Under the pieces are notes generated by a model that made no database searches, was not told the origin of the DNA, and saw nothing but the letters and a program-made list of their open reading frames with translations. 64,000 nt of DNA from an uncultured Pelagibacteraceae bacterium (GTDB lineage: Bacteria > Pseudomonadota > Alphaproteobacteria > Pelagibacterales > Pelagibacteraceae): NCBI GenBank assembly GCA_902581605.1, contig CACHPE010000007.1, positions 1-64,000 on the forward strand, given 5' to 3'. Below are positions 44,801 through 53,412 of this stretch, one piece after another (position 1 is the stretch's first letter; each line of letters opens with the position of its first letter). Both the position numbers and the translations under genes were made by a program.

Positions 44801-45980
44801 GTTAGGGGTATTTATAAAAGCAGGATCAAAAGCTACAGGTGTACAAACAAATCCAGAGTATGATTATAGTGAGCTAGGTGAAACATGGTCAGATCCAAGA
44901 ATATTCAGAATTCCAAACAATGGTGCTGGAGATAATAATATTCTCGATGATGTATATGTGGCTGTTATGGGTGGTGGGTACGGAACTCAGTTCGAAGGAG
45001 TTGGATCTAATTTAACTTTAATAAATTTAGAAGATGAAACGAACCCTGGAAGTTTATATAAAAGAATACAAATAGAAGACACTGAAGCTAGTGATATTGT
45101 AAATTCAGTTCCTTCATCTATAGTTTTAGTAACACCTGATACAGCATCTGGAGTTAATTACTCTGGAGGTTTAGCTTACGTTAGTGATCTAGAGGGAAAG
45201 ATAACTAAAGTGAATTTAACTAATATGACTGATGATAATAGTGGAAATTTAATTAAAATTTATGACACTACAACATTGTTTAATGCTGGTTCAACAAAAG
45301 CAAATGGAAGATATATGTATCACGCTATGGATGCAACCATTGGGGATACAACAAATTCCATGTGGTTGTTTGCTGGAACTGGTGATTACGAAAGAATAAA
45401 TGATACTACTTCTGGAGTACAAAACTTCATGCTTGGAATTAAAGATCAAAATTATCCATTCTTTAAAGATGTAGCAGTGCCAGCGAAAGCTGATACCATT
45501 ACAAAATGTAAAAATACCACTGATGATACAACAGGAGCTAATTGTCCTCAAAATGCTGACAAAGGTTGGTACATAAATTTAAAAGATTACGCGAAAGTTT
45601 CTGCTGAACCGACTGTATATCGTGGTCAAGTTTATTTTCCAATATATGAGCCAACAAAATCTGTAAACAAATGTAGCTTAGGGGATGCTTATATCTGTGG
45701 TGTTGATGATGAATGTGGAACTAATATTTCATCTGAACTTGGACAAAGTTTGGGTAACAAGAATAAATGTGCTTGGGTTGGACAAGGAGTATTATCTAAA
45801 ATCGTAACATTTGGAGACACTCTTTTTGCTAACATAGCAGGTAAAGTAGATTGTAGTAAAATAACAGATCAAAAGAAAAAGAAAGAATGTGAAGACAGTA
45901 AAAAGAAAGATTTAATAAGTATTAAAGCTGGTTCAGGTCAGGTTAGCACTTATCGAAATTCTTGGAGACACAACTTTTAG
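41799..45980 (+). CDS. pilY1: PilY1-like pilus tip adhesin with VWA and beta-propeller
   Basis: A 1393-residue secreted protein (signal peptide ~1-22). NVLILLDKSGSMGW (~38-50) is a VWA metal-site motif. The remainder of the VWA fold seems to resume only near residue 350 (SGVDFGFAYWS, GGGTHLDSAMRIA, VILIGDGEW), with a ~290-residue propeller-like stretch in between. The C-terminal half (~730-1350) is the PilY1 propeller: VIYAGSNSGILHAFDANTG, VYVAVMGGGYGTQFEG and GGLAYVSDLEGKITKV. PilY1 with minor pilins primes pilus assembly and sits at the tip. It ends the plus-strand operon and converges with a pilin gene. Confidence 0.92.
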   Translation: MKIKKIIFSFLFIFLTTENLFAKALPPGTGIGDVPANVLILLDKSGSMGWRMSGGTASMRLPYDADADASGNILVSQFGYDGVKKFLYDTATTDSGFGNKGVSGKGNAKYEGNRNCKTSYSYSGETYNGIFYTTAFYERSVVAIRASDGRCMNRYYLGGYTYNMTINPSTGMLYVGHSGGFKAINLNNNQQYNCNVQSQLRYSYGTKVMGNHIYYYRSNRIYRAQLFSGSGGNCPYYNGNTNFYYPEGSYVGLERDPNNSNVLFTQSWNNSRIKKITVNASGNGATTNWTKGSRSRSASSTSRLYLYFPWGLGWDENNNRLLAANMNNGQVHALDQNGGWIKSIGGAPKTRMQAAYEAIEAIVKDSSLTSGVDFGFAYWSAGASGFNRWHGDHKTGQGYSTPCNYYNCLKVPIYKGGAAQIAKMIRTVNPGGGTHLDSAMRIASRYYKNTTYSPIDKNLDCQNSYVILIGDGEWFNHTHTRGLKIVKDIYKNHKIKTFAIAFGTGIRASGYKKFQDVAREGGTGKSIVATTGAALTAQLKAKIGEIIAEKLSFTAPAITATIEKGGSLYQAQFDYQQNKEWIGTLTRTKINSDGSIDENHVDNWSAQDVVPSPNSRKIWSIIPGTDYKADYNNFRDTYATEIGNVLSLYENDIQDYHRKTDSPGGSSLNRRCANSAGVLDGTDDDLKGLINFVRGTDYFDYDGDCNLTEKRTQDGKNIYLGDIYHSQLIVVGAPAADTQFQNINQEAYFRNVNGYVAWKDSLKARDDNPVIYAGSNSGILHAFDANTGKEKWGFVPPLVTPYLPLVMNNNLNLAKGGGSNAIFGVDGSIVAHDMYFKSPLDTSKKWHTILFVPYGRGGAGMSVLDVTNPDKPLHLWSIFNDKINHRVYRVDHNQVIYNYDYIGKSYSLASFAEAIEVTDEFTKDNSISNTCNTSLTTSCYKGKKWTFPVQGIKKSDISVTFNDKNYTNFTVTTNSSGDTEITFGTEMTYSADSGDTNTSSLLGVFIKAGSKATGVQTNPEYDYSELGETWSDPRIFRIPNNGAGDNNILDDVYVAVMGGGYGTQFEGVGSNLTLINLEDETNPGSLYKRIQIEDTEASDIVNSVPSSIVLVTPDTASGVNYSGGLAYVSDLEGKITKVNLTNMTDDNSGNLIKIYDTTTLFNAGSTKANGRYMYHAMDATIGDTTNSMWLFAGTGDYERINDTTSGVQNFMLGIKDQNYPFFKDVAVPAKADTITKCKNTTDDTTGANCPQNADKGWYINLKDYAKVSAEPTVYRGQVYFPIYEPTKSVNKCSLGDAYICGVDDECGTNISSELGQSLGNKNKCAWVGQGVLSKIVTFGDTLFANIAGKVDCSKITDQKKKKECEDSKKKDLISIKAGSGQVSTYRNSWRHNF

Positions 45981-45986
45981 TAATAA

Positions 45987-46463
45987 TTAATCAGACCATT
46001 TTACTTCATCATAAACTAGTTCGTTAGCATCAACATATGTAGAGAAAGTACAATATCCACCTGACTTATTCCAGATATACGTTCTTCCCTCTTTCCCATA
46101 ATTACAACATTGACCTCCCCAAGCTTGATTGTCTTGATCTTTGCTAATAGCAACTGAGTCTGCATATGGAGTTTTAATGTCTTTAAAATGATGCTGAAAG
46201 GCTGGACAATCAAAAGCTAAATTTTTTTGAGTAAAATTTTTTGTACTGCCACCATTTAATTTTCGATTGATACTTCCATTAATTTCAAAATCTATGACCA
46301 TTACTGAAAATTGTTTAACCATCATTTCATGGTTTTGTTTAGCTACAGTCTTCTTTGCTCCACTCGTATACCCGCTATAAGCAACTACACCTACTGCAGC
46401 TAAGATACCAATAATTGCTACTACGACTAAGAGTTCTATTAATGTAAAGCCTTTTTGTTTCAT
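45987..46463 (-). CDS. Type IV pilin-like protein
   Basis: A 158-residue prepilin, leader MKQKG, then FTLIELLVVVAIIGILAA and YSGYTSGAKK, identical in protein to the pilins at 28262 and 49152. The globular half is different and includes several Cys (CCNYGKEG, GGYCTF). It is transcribed alone, facing pilY1. It may be an alternative pilin or the PilE-type minor pilin missing from the operon. Confidence 0.85.
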   Translation of the reverse strand: MKQKGFTLIELLVVVAIIGILAAVGVVAYSGYTSGAKKTVAKQNHEMMVKQFSVMVIDFEINGSINRKLNGGSTKNFTQKNLAFDCPAFQHHFKDIKTPYADSVAISKDQDNQAWGGQCCNYGKEGRTYIWNKSGGYCTFSTYVDANELVYDEVKWSD

Positions 46464-46525
46464 TTGAAATTATTATTCTAATTTAATCTTGTTGAAATTC
46501 TATTTGCAATATTAAATAATTAATT

Positions 46526-46981
46526 GTGAAATTTAAAATTAGCATTCAACCAAAAATTGCATATTATTTATCAATAGTTTTAACTTTAATTTTATTTTTT
46601 TATTTTTCATACAAAGGTGTAATTGCATATTTTATTCACAAAGAGCTCTATGGAGGTGGAATAGATATTCTCGTAACCTTAAGAGCAACACTGGCAGGCG
46701 TAATGTTGTTTTTATCTTTATTACTTTTACAATTTTCTAAAATCAAAGATTTAAAAAGTCATAGAACAATTTTAAATGGAATTTTTATTGGTTGGTCTAC
46801 AATAATTATTTTATTAATAATATTAAATCCCAATTTAATCTATTTTATAATTATGAGTGGACTTGGATCATTTTTTTCATTGATAACTTTATTAAGTTTA
46901 GCTGACCAAATTAAAGAAGAAAAAAATTCTCTTACAGATAAAGAGATATATCTTTTGCAAAAACTAGCTAATAAAAAATAA
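46526..46981 (+). CDS. Four-helix membrane protein, unknown function
   Basis: 151 residues from a GTG start with four predicted membrane helices (~10-32, 44-65, 75-95, 98-122) and a charged C-terminal tail (KEEKNSLTDKEIYLLQKL). No family recognised. It is the only plus-strand gene between two minus-strand pilin units, with 62 bases upstream shared with the divergent pilin. Confidence 0.6.
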   Translation: MKFKISIQPKIAYYLSIVLTLILFFYFSYKGVIAYFIHKELYGGGIDILVTLRATLAGVMLFLSLLLLQFSKIKDLKSHRTILNGIFIGWSTIIILLIILNPNLIYFIIMSGLGSFFSLITLLSLADQIKEEKNSLTDKEIYLLQKLANKK

Positions 46982-47055
46982 GTTGAGTTAAAATTTAAAT
47001 AACTTTAAAAAGCTTAAATATTTATTAATAAAAATTGATCCATTGTTTAATCAAT

Positions 47056-49140
47056 TTAATTCATGTTTTTAATTAATAACTTATTTTCAGTTTTTATTTT
47101 TTGATTTTCTTTTATCAATTGAATAATTAAATCTTTCATTGTCTGATTTTCTTTATTTAATTTGTTAGCAACCAATGCAAGTCTTTCGTTTTCTCTTACA
47201 ACCTGAAGCTGATCAAATAAGCTCTCAAGTTCAGGATCTAATTTTTCATCTTCTTTTCTTTGCATTGCTCTTTTTTTAGCAACTCTTTGAAGCTTTTTAC
47301 TAATAGATAAATTTAAATTATTATTAATTATTTTATCCATATTACTATGTTCAAAATTTAGGCTTAAACTAATATCCTCTGTATTTTTAGTTAAAGAAAA
47401 TCCAATTTTTTTTGTGACAGCTCCATTCATTGTATGACTTTGAGATATATCCTCTTTTAAGCCAGCACCATTAATATCATTCATTTTGACTATACCACTT
47501 AGAGTTTTGTTAAAGTCTAAACCAAAATAAGGTTTTAAAATAAAACCATTTTCATTATTTATTGAATACTCAACATCAAAACCAGCGCCTAAAACTTGAT
47601 CAATTGCTTCGTCTACTGATAAATCTCCATGTGTAAAATTTGATATATATTTTGGCAGTCGATGAGCGCCATATGCACCGAATATTGTTAATGACAAGTC
47701 CTTATTATTTTGAATTTTTCTTTTAAATTCATAATTAGAGTGTAAAGCGATAAATTGACCTATAAAATTATTTCTTATTATTTGATCAGACTCAGTTTCT
47801 ATATCAGTAATTTTATTGCTAGAAATACCAAATAACGGTTTTATTGAGAGATTGCTTAAATTTGTCTTTATATCGTAACCAAAAGCTAAGTTTTCACTTT
47901 TACTTTTTTCCTTACTATTAAACTTAGCATTTTGTTCAAAATAAGATAAGAAAGTTTTTGTCTTTTCTTCCTCATAATCATTCTTTAAAAAATAACCTGA
48001 AACCCCTTTGATAGAGTTTTGATAAATATTATTTCTTTTCGATTGGGTATAAAATGTTGATCTTTCTTTTATATCACTTAATGACTTAAAAATATTATTT
48101 AAAGTATTACTGAAAATTTCTGTTCTGTATTTTTTATTGTTACTAACAACATCTAATTCTTCTCCATAAATTCTTAAATATCCATTTGTTTCTGAATTGT
48201 CTGGATCTGGATTTAAATTTGAATCTAGAATTTCATAAGTATCATTCCCACATAAATTATTAATTATCCTCACATTTTGTTTTTCATGAATTTCTATGGT
48301 CTGATCTCTTGAAATACTACAATCTAAAGTAAAGTCGAAAAATGTTACACCGGTTGTTTCGTTTTGATCACTAAGTAGAATTTTACCATCATAATATCCT
48401 TCTCCTTTTGTTATTAAATTAAATCCTGAAGTTACATTGTTATCATCGCTTACATATATTGAATTTCTATTATTATGAGTTGTGCCAGCAATCAAACCAG
48501 AATTAATAATTGTAGCATTATTGAATGAACCATGACCTTTACCAAGTCTAATTCCATGTCTTAAACTTGTAATAGTTCCAGTGTTTGTTATTGTTGCATC
48601 TGTTCCATTGGTAAGGTAAATGGCAGGAGAAGTATTCAAATTTGCAGAAATAGTACCACTGTTTGTAATGGTTATATCGTCAGTTGTTAGACCTTGTATA
48701 GCAGTATTTCCACCATGAATAGTTCCACTATTAACAATCTCAGTGTTATCTGTTTTCTGAACTAAAACAGCAATACCACTGCTATCATTTTCATTTTGAG
48801 CTGTATTTATTGTACCTGAATTAGTAATTTTATTTGTTCCAGGGGCGCTTTTCATATTTATGGTATTACCCGTTGCACTTATCAAACCATGGTTGATTAC
48901 GGTTGTATTTGATGCACCAACACCATTATTTGCGCGGACTGCTTGACTTCCACTAAATACTATTGAACCAGTTGACTCAACAGTCAAGGTTTCACTTGCT
49001 CCACAAGTTTGCTCATCAGTTATTGCGGTAGTTATTGTTGTATTACAAGTAGCATGACCTAAAGATCCGAGTGAAAAAAGAAAGAATATAATGAATAAAA
49101 TCTGTTTCATAAAATGTCTATAGAGGTTTTTTACTTTCAT
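47056..49140 (-). CDS. Autotransporter-like surface protein (beta-helix + barrel + C-terminal coiled coil)
   Basis: 694 residues. A signal peptide is clear from the Met at codon 12 (MKQILFIIFFLFSLGSLGHA), so 49107 is an alternative start. Residues ~35-250 have repeats of INSGTI / TNTGTI type every 20-30 residues, a beta-helix pattern of autotransporter passengers. Residues ~370-600 look like an autotransporter barrel. Unusually, ~90 charged residues with heptad character follow the barrel. The gene begins 11 bases after the upstream pilin stop. Confidence 0.72.
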   Translation of the reverse strand: MKVKNLYRHFMKQILFIIFFLFSLGSLGHATCNTTITTAITDEQTCGASETLTVESTGSIVFSGSQAVRANNGVGASNTTVINHGLISATGNTINMKSAPGTNKITNSGTINTAQNENDSSGIAVLVQKTDNTEIVNSGTIHGGNTAIQGLTTDDITITNSGTISANLNTSPAIYLTNGTDATITNTGTITSLRHGIRLGKGHGSFNNATIINSGLIAGTTHNNRNSIYVSDDNNVTSGFNLITKGEGYYDGKILLSDQNETTGVTFFDFTLDCSISRDQTIEIHEKQNVRIINNLCGNDTYEILDSNLNPDPDNSETNGYLRIYGEELDVVSNNKKYRTEIFSNTLNNIFKSLSDIKERSTFYTQSKRNNIYQNSIKGVSGYFLKNDYEEEKTKTFLSYFEQNAKFNSKEKSKSENLAFGYDIKTNLSNLSIKPLFGISSNKITDIETESDQIIRNNFIGQFIALHSNYEFKRKIQNNKDLSLTIFGAYGAHRLPKYISNFTHGDLSVDEAIDQVLGAGFDVEYSINNENGFILKPYFGLDFNKTLSGIVKMNDINGAGLKEDISQSHTMNGAVTKKIGFSLTKNTEDISLSLNFEHSNMDKIINNNLNLSISKKLQRVAKKRAMQRKEDEKLDPELESLFDQLQVVRENERLALVANKLNKENQTMKDLIIQLIKENQKIKTENKLLIKNMN

Positions 49141-49151
49141 ATATTTTTAAA

Positions 49152-49634
49152 TTAATTCAAATTAATTTCCTCACTGCAGACATGATTGGGCATATCACAT
49201 TGTGTACCAGAACATGGAGTTTTGACACATGTCATTACTTTAATTTTATTTTGTGGAGATCTCATTCTAATATGACCAACATCATCGTCTCTAATAATAT
49301 CACCTCCGTGTGTTAAAGCTATTTTTGATGGGAAATATGGATTTTTAAAATCTTTTAGTGCTTCAATTGCTGCATCTGCTACTACATCTTTCCAGGTATT
49401 TAAATTTTGTTTACTACAATCTAATTCATCGTTCATTGCTTTTTCGTTACCCATTGAACATTTCATTGTTTCTGAAATTATATATTTTACTACAGCTTTA
49501 TGATTTGAAATGGCAGCTTGCTTTTTAGCACCACTTGTATAACCACTATAAGCAACAACACCAACTGCAGCAAGGATACCAATGATTGCTACAACTACTA
49601 GGAGTTCTATTAGAGTAAAACCTTTTTTGTTCAT
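49152..49634 (-). CDS. Type IV pilin-like protein
   Basis: 160 residues: leader MNKKG, then FTLIELLVVVAIIGILAA and YSGYTSGAKKQAA. It is the closest paralogue of the pilin at 28262, sharing KAMNDEL, ALKDFKNPY and DDDVGH/DDNVGL blocks, but with about six Cys in the C-terminal part (CVKTPCSGTQC). It sits between the transglutaminase and autotransporter genes, 26 bases after the former. Confidence 0.85.
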   Translation of the reverse strand: MNKKGFTLIELLVVVAIIGILAAVGVVAYSGYTSGAKKQAAISNHKAVVKYIISETMKCSMGNEKAMNDELDCSKQNLNTWKDVVADAAIEALKDFKNPYFPSKIALTHGGDIIRDDDVGHIRMRSPQNKIKVMTCVKTPCSGTQCDMPNHVCSEEINLN

Positions 49635-49660
49635 AATGGTAGATAATATCTAAATAATTT

Positions 49661-51559
49661 TTAAATTAAAGATTTAAATATCAATGAATATCTTATTTCA
49701 TTATTTGAATATTTTACAATTTCAAAAATTTCAAATAGATTTTTATATTTATTTTGTTCTCTTACTGATAGCTTGTTTAATATTTGTTGATGAGTATCTG
49801 AATAGAGTAAATTATATTTTTTTCTTAACCTCCAAATCACAAAATTAATTACTAATTTAATAAATTTTTTTTTATTAAATAAAAATAAAAATCTTACAAA
49901 TAAAATTGATAAAATAGGAATAAATATCCAATAAAATGTTTTGGAGAATGTAAAATTTGTTAAATCTTTTATAAAAGATTTTCTTTGTGCATTGTCATAC
50001 GATAAAAGATGTTGTGTCCAAACAAAATCAGTATAATTTAAATAATAACCAACATATTTAAAAATTTTCAAACGTATAGGACTATCTGATGTATTTTTTT
50101 TATAATTAAATAAATCGTTTAATGTATTTCTAACATTTTCTTGAGGAATATACTTTGTAGGATCCACCCTAACCCATCCCTCTTCTTCAAACCATACTTC
50201 TGCCCAGGCATGAGTATCTTTTTGTCTAAACACATAAAAATCACCTATATCATTTAAATCTCCGCCTAAGTAACCAGAAACAATTCTACTAGGTATCCCC
50301 CCTAATCTTGCAAGTAAAACAAAAGTACCTGCAAAGTATTCGCAATAACCCTCTTTGCTTTTAAAGAAAAAGTCAGCGTAGTTATTCCCAGATAAATTTT
50401 TAGGACTTAAATTGTAAAAGTAACTACCATTTGCAAAAGTTTTAATAATGGTATTTAAATATTCTTTGTCTGTTTTATTTTTTTTATTTTTAGTTGACCA
50501 ATCTACCAAATCTTTAGAGATAGTATTTGGTAATAGCGTATAGTAATCTATTAATCGATCATATATTTCTTGATTATTGTTATACCTAAAGAACTCTATT
50601 TTTTTCTTTCTATCAATTAAATTTTTAATTGTGTAAGTTTGGTTAAATAAATTTTCCTCGATCTTGCTATCAATTGTTTTAAGTTTAGAATTATCTAATG
50701 AAGGTATCCACTTACCTTTATGAGGTTCTAGGATTATTTCATAAGTTTCCCTTAGGTTTTGCCCTTTGTAAACTTTGGTATGATTTTTAAAAGTATTATA
50801 CATATATATATTTGAAGTAGGTCTCCAGGATCTGTTCTTTTCCATGTAATCAAATACTTTCACTCGAAAATAAAGTTGATCTTTTTTATAATTTTTATTT
50901 ATTAATGTGAAAACTGGCTCCTCAGAATTTGAAAATTCTCTGAACGAACCAAGATTAATATTGTCAGGTATACCTAACGAACTTGCAGAAGGATCAAAAA
51001 TTCTAAAATTTATGTCTGCACGTGGAAAAACTAAATAAAAAATAATAATTATTGGAAAAATGCTAAAGCCAAAAGCTAAATATTTAAAAATATTTTTTAG
51101 GTTAAAATCCATAAGCTCTTTTTGTTGAATCAAATACATATAAACAACTGATGAAATAATAATTGTTAAAGAGGTAATTGAACTAAGTAGATCCTGACCT
51201 TTAATTAAACTTGCTACTGCAATAATCATAGAAATCATTGAAAAAGATAATTGATTATTTTTTGTTAATAACTCTGAATATTTTGCAATAATTAAGATAG
51301 CTAAACAGTTTAAGAAAAATTCTTCTGAAAAAACAAATTGATCAAATCTTAGCTGAATGTAAATAGCAATTAGAGCATAACCACCTATTAATAAATTTTT
51401 AAATTTAAAATTAAATTTTAATAAAAAATAACTTATGAAGACTAAAGTTATCCAAAAAATTTTGTTTAAAAATGTTATTTCAGTGCCAATTGAAACTAAA
51501 CATAAAATCAATATTAAAATTGGAAGATTTTTTATATTTAAAATTTTAAGACTTAACAT
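49661..51559 (-). CDS. Transmembrane transglutaminase-like protein (TgpA/DUF3488 family)
   Basis: About 632 residues from the ATG at 51559. Six or seven N-terminal membrane helices (~1-180) are followed by an extracytoplasmic transglutaminase-core domain with the Cys (EGYCEYFAGTFVLLAR), His (DTHAWAEVWFEE) and Asp (VRVDPT) triad near residues 390-460. One more membrane helix lies near ~550, then a cytoplasmic tail. It overlaps the DUF58 gene by 14 bases, forming the common MoxR-DUF58-transglutaminase trio. The trio is usually linked to envelope processing; substrate unknown. Confidence 0.87.
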   Translation of the reverse strand: MLSLKILNIKNLPILILILCLVSIGTEITFLNKIFWITLVFISYFLLKFNFKFKNLLIGGYALIAIYIQLRFDQFVFSEEFFLNCLAILIIAKYSELLTKNNQLSFSMISMIIAVASLIKGQDLLSSITSLTIIISSVVYMYLIQQKELMDFNLKNIFKYLAFGFSIFPIIIIFYLVFPRADINFRIFDPSASSLGIPDNINLGSFREFSNSEEPVFTLINKNYKKDQLYFRVKVFDYMEKNRSWRPTSNIYMYNTFKNHTKVYKGQNLRETYEIILEPHKGKWIPSLDNSKLKTIDSKIEENLFNQTYTIKNLIDRKKKIEFFRYNNNQEIYDRLIDYYTLLPNTISKDLVDWSTKNKKNKTDKEYLNTIIKTFANGSYFYNLSPKNLSGNNYADFFFKSKEGYCEYFAGTFVLLARLGGIPSRIVSGYLGGDLNDIGDFYVFRQKDTHAWAEVWFEEEGWVRVDPTKYIPQENVRNTLNDLFNYKKNTSDSPIRLKIFKYVGYYLNYTDFVWTQHLLSYDNAQRKSFIKDLTNFTFSKTFYWIFIPILSILFVRFLFLFNKKKFIKLVINFVIWRLRKKYNLLYSDTHQQILNKLSVREQNKYKNLFEIFEIVKYSNNEIRYSLIFKSLI

Positions 51560-52469
51560 TAGCAAAATATTTTAAAATTTCATTTAGAGAACTTTGATTT
51601 GATCTAAGATGAAAGCTATTTTCATTATGCTTTAAAATTAGATGTATTTTTTTTTGAAAAAAATATTTAATTATATAAATGGAATAACTTAATAGTAGCT
51701 CAAAAGGTATATTTGGATATCTATTTAGGTCTAATATAAAATTTTGATGCTTTTTAGGTTCTTTGAATTTTTTTACATTTTTTTTTTCATTAATTGTTGA
51801 TTTTTTCCAAGCTATCTTTGATAAACTATCTCCTCTCCTGAATTCCTCAATTCCATCAAAGTCATCATTCGCACTATTGGTGTTTGAAATATTAAATTCA
51901 TACAATAAATTTTCAGGGGGTCTTATTGCCTTTGGGTATACATAAATTAAACTTTTTAGATGAAAATAAATTTTAGTTCTTATTATACCAAAAGGATAAA
52001 TAGATTTGATACAGAGTCTTTTGAATGGAAATACACCACGATCTTTAAATTTCATTGGATAAGAAAAATTATTATATTTGTTAGTAAAATTAAAATTTCC
52101 AATTGTTTTGTTATCGTAATCGATATCAATATTTAACTTTTTGTCATTTGATGAATTAATAATAATTATGTCTATATTTTCATGTTTTTCAGACTGAATG
52201 AAATATTCTGCATTCTCGTTAATATAAAGATTATTCAGATTTTGATGAGAAATAAAAATAGAAATAAAAAAAATAAAAAATATTATTATCGATAATAAAA
52301 GCCCAAAATTATTTTCATAAAAAACAGCAATTAAAAAATTAAAAAAAATAAATAAAGCTAGTCCTAAACCATTGAAATTTGGATAAATATATATTTTGGT
52401 TTTATTTTTATTCTTTAGGTTTTGAGTTAATTTACTGTTAAAAAAATCTACAAAAGCTTTTGCTATCAT
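51546..52469 (-). CDS. DUF58-domain membrane protein
   Basis: 307 residues with two N-terminal membrane helices (~28-75) and a DUF58 domain near the C terminus. The signature GIEEFRRGDSLSKIAWKKS is intact (around residue 215). DUF58 proteins often resemble VWA folds and work with MoxR ATPases. It overlaps both neighbours (4 bases with moxR, 14 with the transglutaminase). Confidence 0.85.
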   Translation of the reverse strand: MIAKAFVDFFNSKLTQNLKNKNKTKIYIYPNFNGLGLALFIFFNFLIAVFYENNFGLLLSIIIFFIFFISIFISHQNLNNLYINENAEYFIQSEKHENIDIIIINSSNDKKLNIDIDYDNKTIGNFNFTNKYNNFSYPMKFKDRGVFPFKRLCIKSIYPFGIIRTKIYFHLKSLIYVYPKAIRPPENLLYEFNISNTNSANDDFDGIEEFRRGDSLSKIAWKKSTINEKKNVKKFKEPKKHQNFILDLNRYPNIPFELLLSYSIYIIKYFFQKKIHLILKHNENSFHLRSNQSSLNEILKYFANVKS

Positions 52470-53347
52470 TTCTTAATGGCAATTTTTTCTAATATTTCTT
52501 TTTTAATAAAATCAAATTTTTCATCTTGATTTAAAAACTTTATTCGATGTCTTAAGATAAAAGGTAGTATTTCTTTAATATCTTGGTGTGTAACATATTC
52601 TTTATCATTGATCATTGCCCACCCTTTAGCAAGATCAATTATTTGTTTCAAACACCTCGCAGAAATATATATTTCTTGCTCTAGAGATTTAATTGTTTGT
52701 TCTATTTCGATTATATATTGATAAATTTCATCATTAATATTTATCTTCAATCTTTTGTTTTTTATATTATCCCAATTTAAAGGATTAGAATTATTTTCAT
52801 TGAAATTAATATTATTTTTCAACATTTTAATCTTTTCATTATCCTGGAGGTCTGACAAAGAAAATGAAATCATAAATCTGTCTAATTGTGAGTCTGGTAA
52901 ACTGCTTGTACCAGATGCATCCATTGGATTTTGTGTTGCTATTACAAAAAAAGGTTCGGGTAATTTGTATGTAGTTCCATCAATCGAAACATTTTTTTCT
53001 TCCATTGCCTCTAAAAATGCACTTTGAGATTTTGGACTACCTCTATTTAATTCATCAGCTAAAACAATATTAGTAAAAATGGGTCCTTTTTGAAAAGAAA
53101 GTTTATCCTTAGAAAAAATATTAAAACCTAAAATATCACTGGGCAATAAATCAGAAGTAAATTGAATACGTTTAAAATTAAATCCTAAATTATTTGTTAT
53201 AGATTTTGCAAAAGTTGTTTTCCCTGAGCCTGGGAAATCTTCTATTAAAATACTTCCTTCGGAAATTATTGCAGCTAAAGTTAATTTTATTTTTTGATTA
53301 TTTCCTACAATTACTTTAGATATATCTTGAATTATTTCATTAAACAT
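52466..53347 (-). CDS. MoxR-family AAA+ ATPase
   Basis: 293 residues. Walker A DFPGSGKTTFAKS (~36-48), Walker B VLADELNRGSPKSQSAFLEA, sensor 1 VIATQNPMDASG, and the C-terminal lid domain fit MoxR/RavA-type chaperone ATPases. It is expected to remodel or activate its operon partners, the DUF58 and transglutaminase proteins. Length is slightly below the usual ~320. Confidence 0.93.
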   Translation of the reverse strand: MFNEIIQDISKVIVGNNQKIKLTLAAIISEGSILIEDFPGSGKTTFAKSITNNLGFNFKRIQFTSDLLPSDILGFNIFSKDKLSFQKGPIFTNIVLADELNRGSPKSQSAFLEAMEEKNVSIDGTTYKLPEPFFVIATQNPMDASGTSSLPDSQLDRFMISFSLSDLQDNEKIKMLKNNINFNENNSNPLNWDNIKNKRLKININDEIYQYIIEIEQTIKSLEQEIYISARCLKQIIDLAKGWAMINDKEYVTHQDIKEILPFILRHRIKFLNQDEKFDFIKKEILEKIAIKK

Positions 53348-53412
53348 ATTTTAATTATAATGGTTTTCTTAAAAAAAATTAAAAGATCTTTTTACTCAAT
53401 TTTAATATTTGT

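Noticed and set aside
28262..49634. Pilin gene-conversion cassettes (antigenic variation)
   Set aside because: The copies are full genes with their own starts, and the shared part differs at many synonymous sites, so recent exchange is unlikely.
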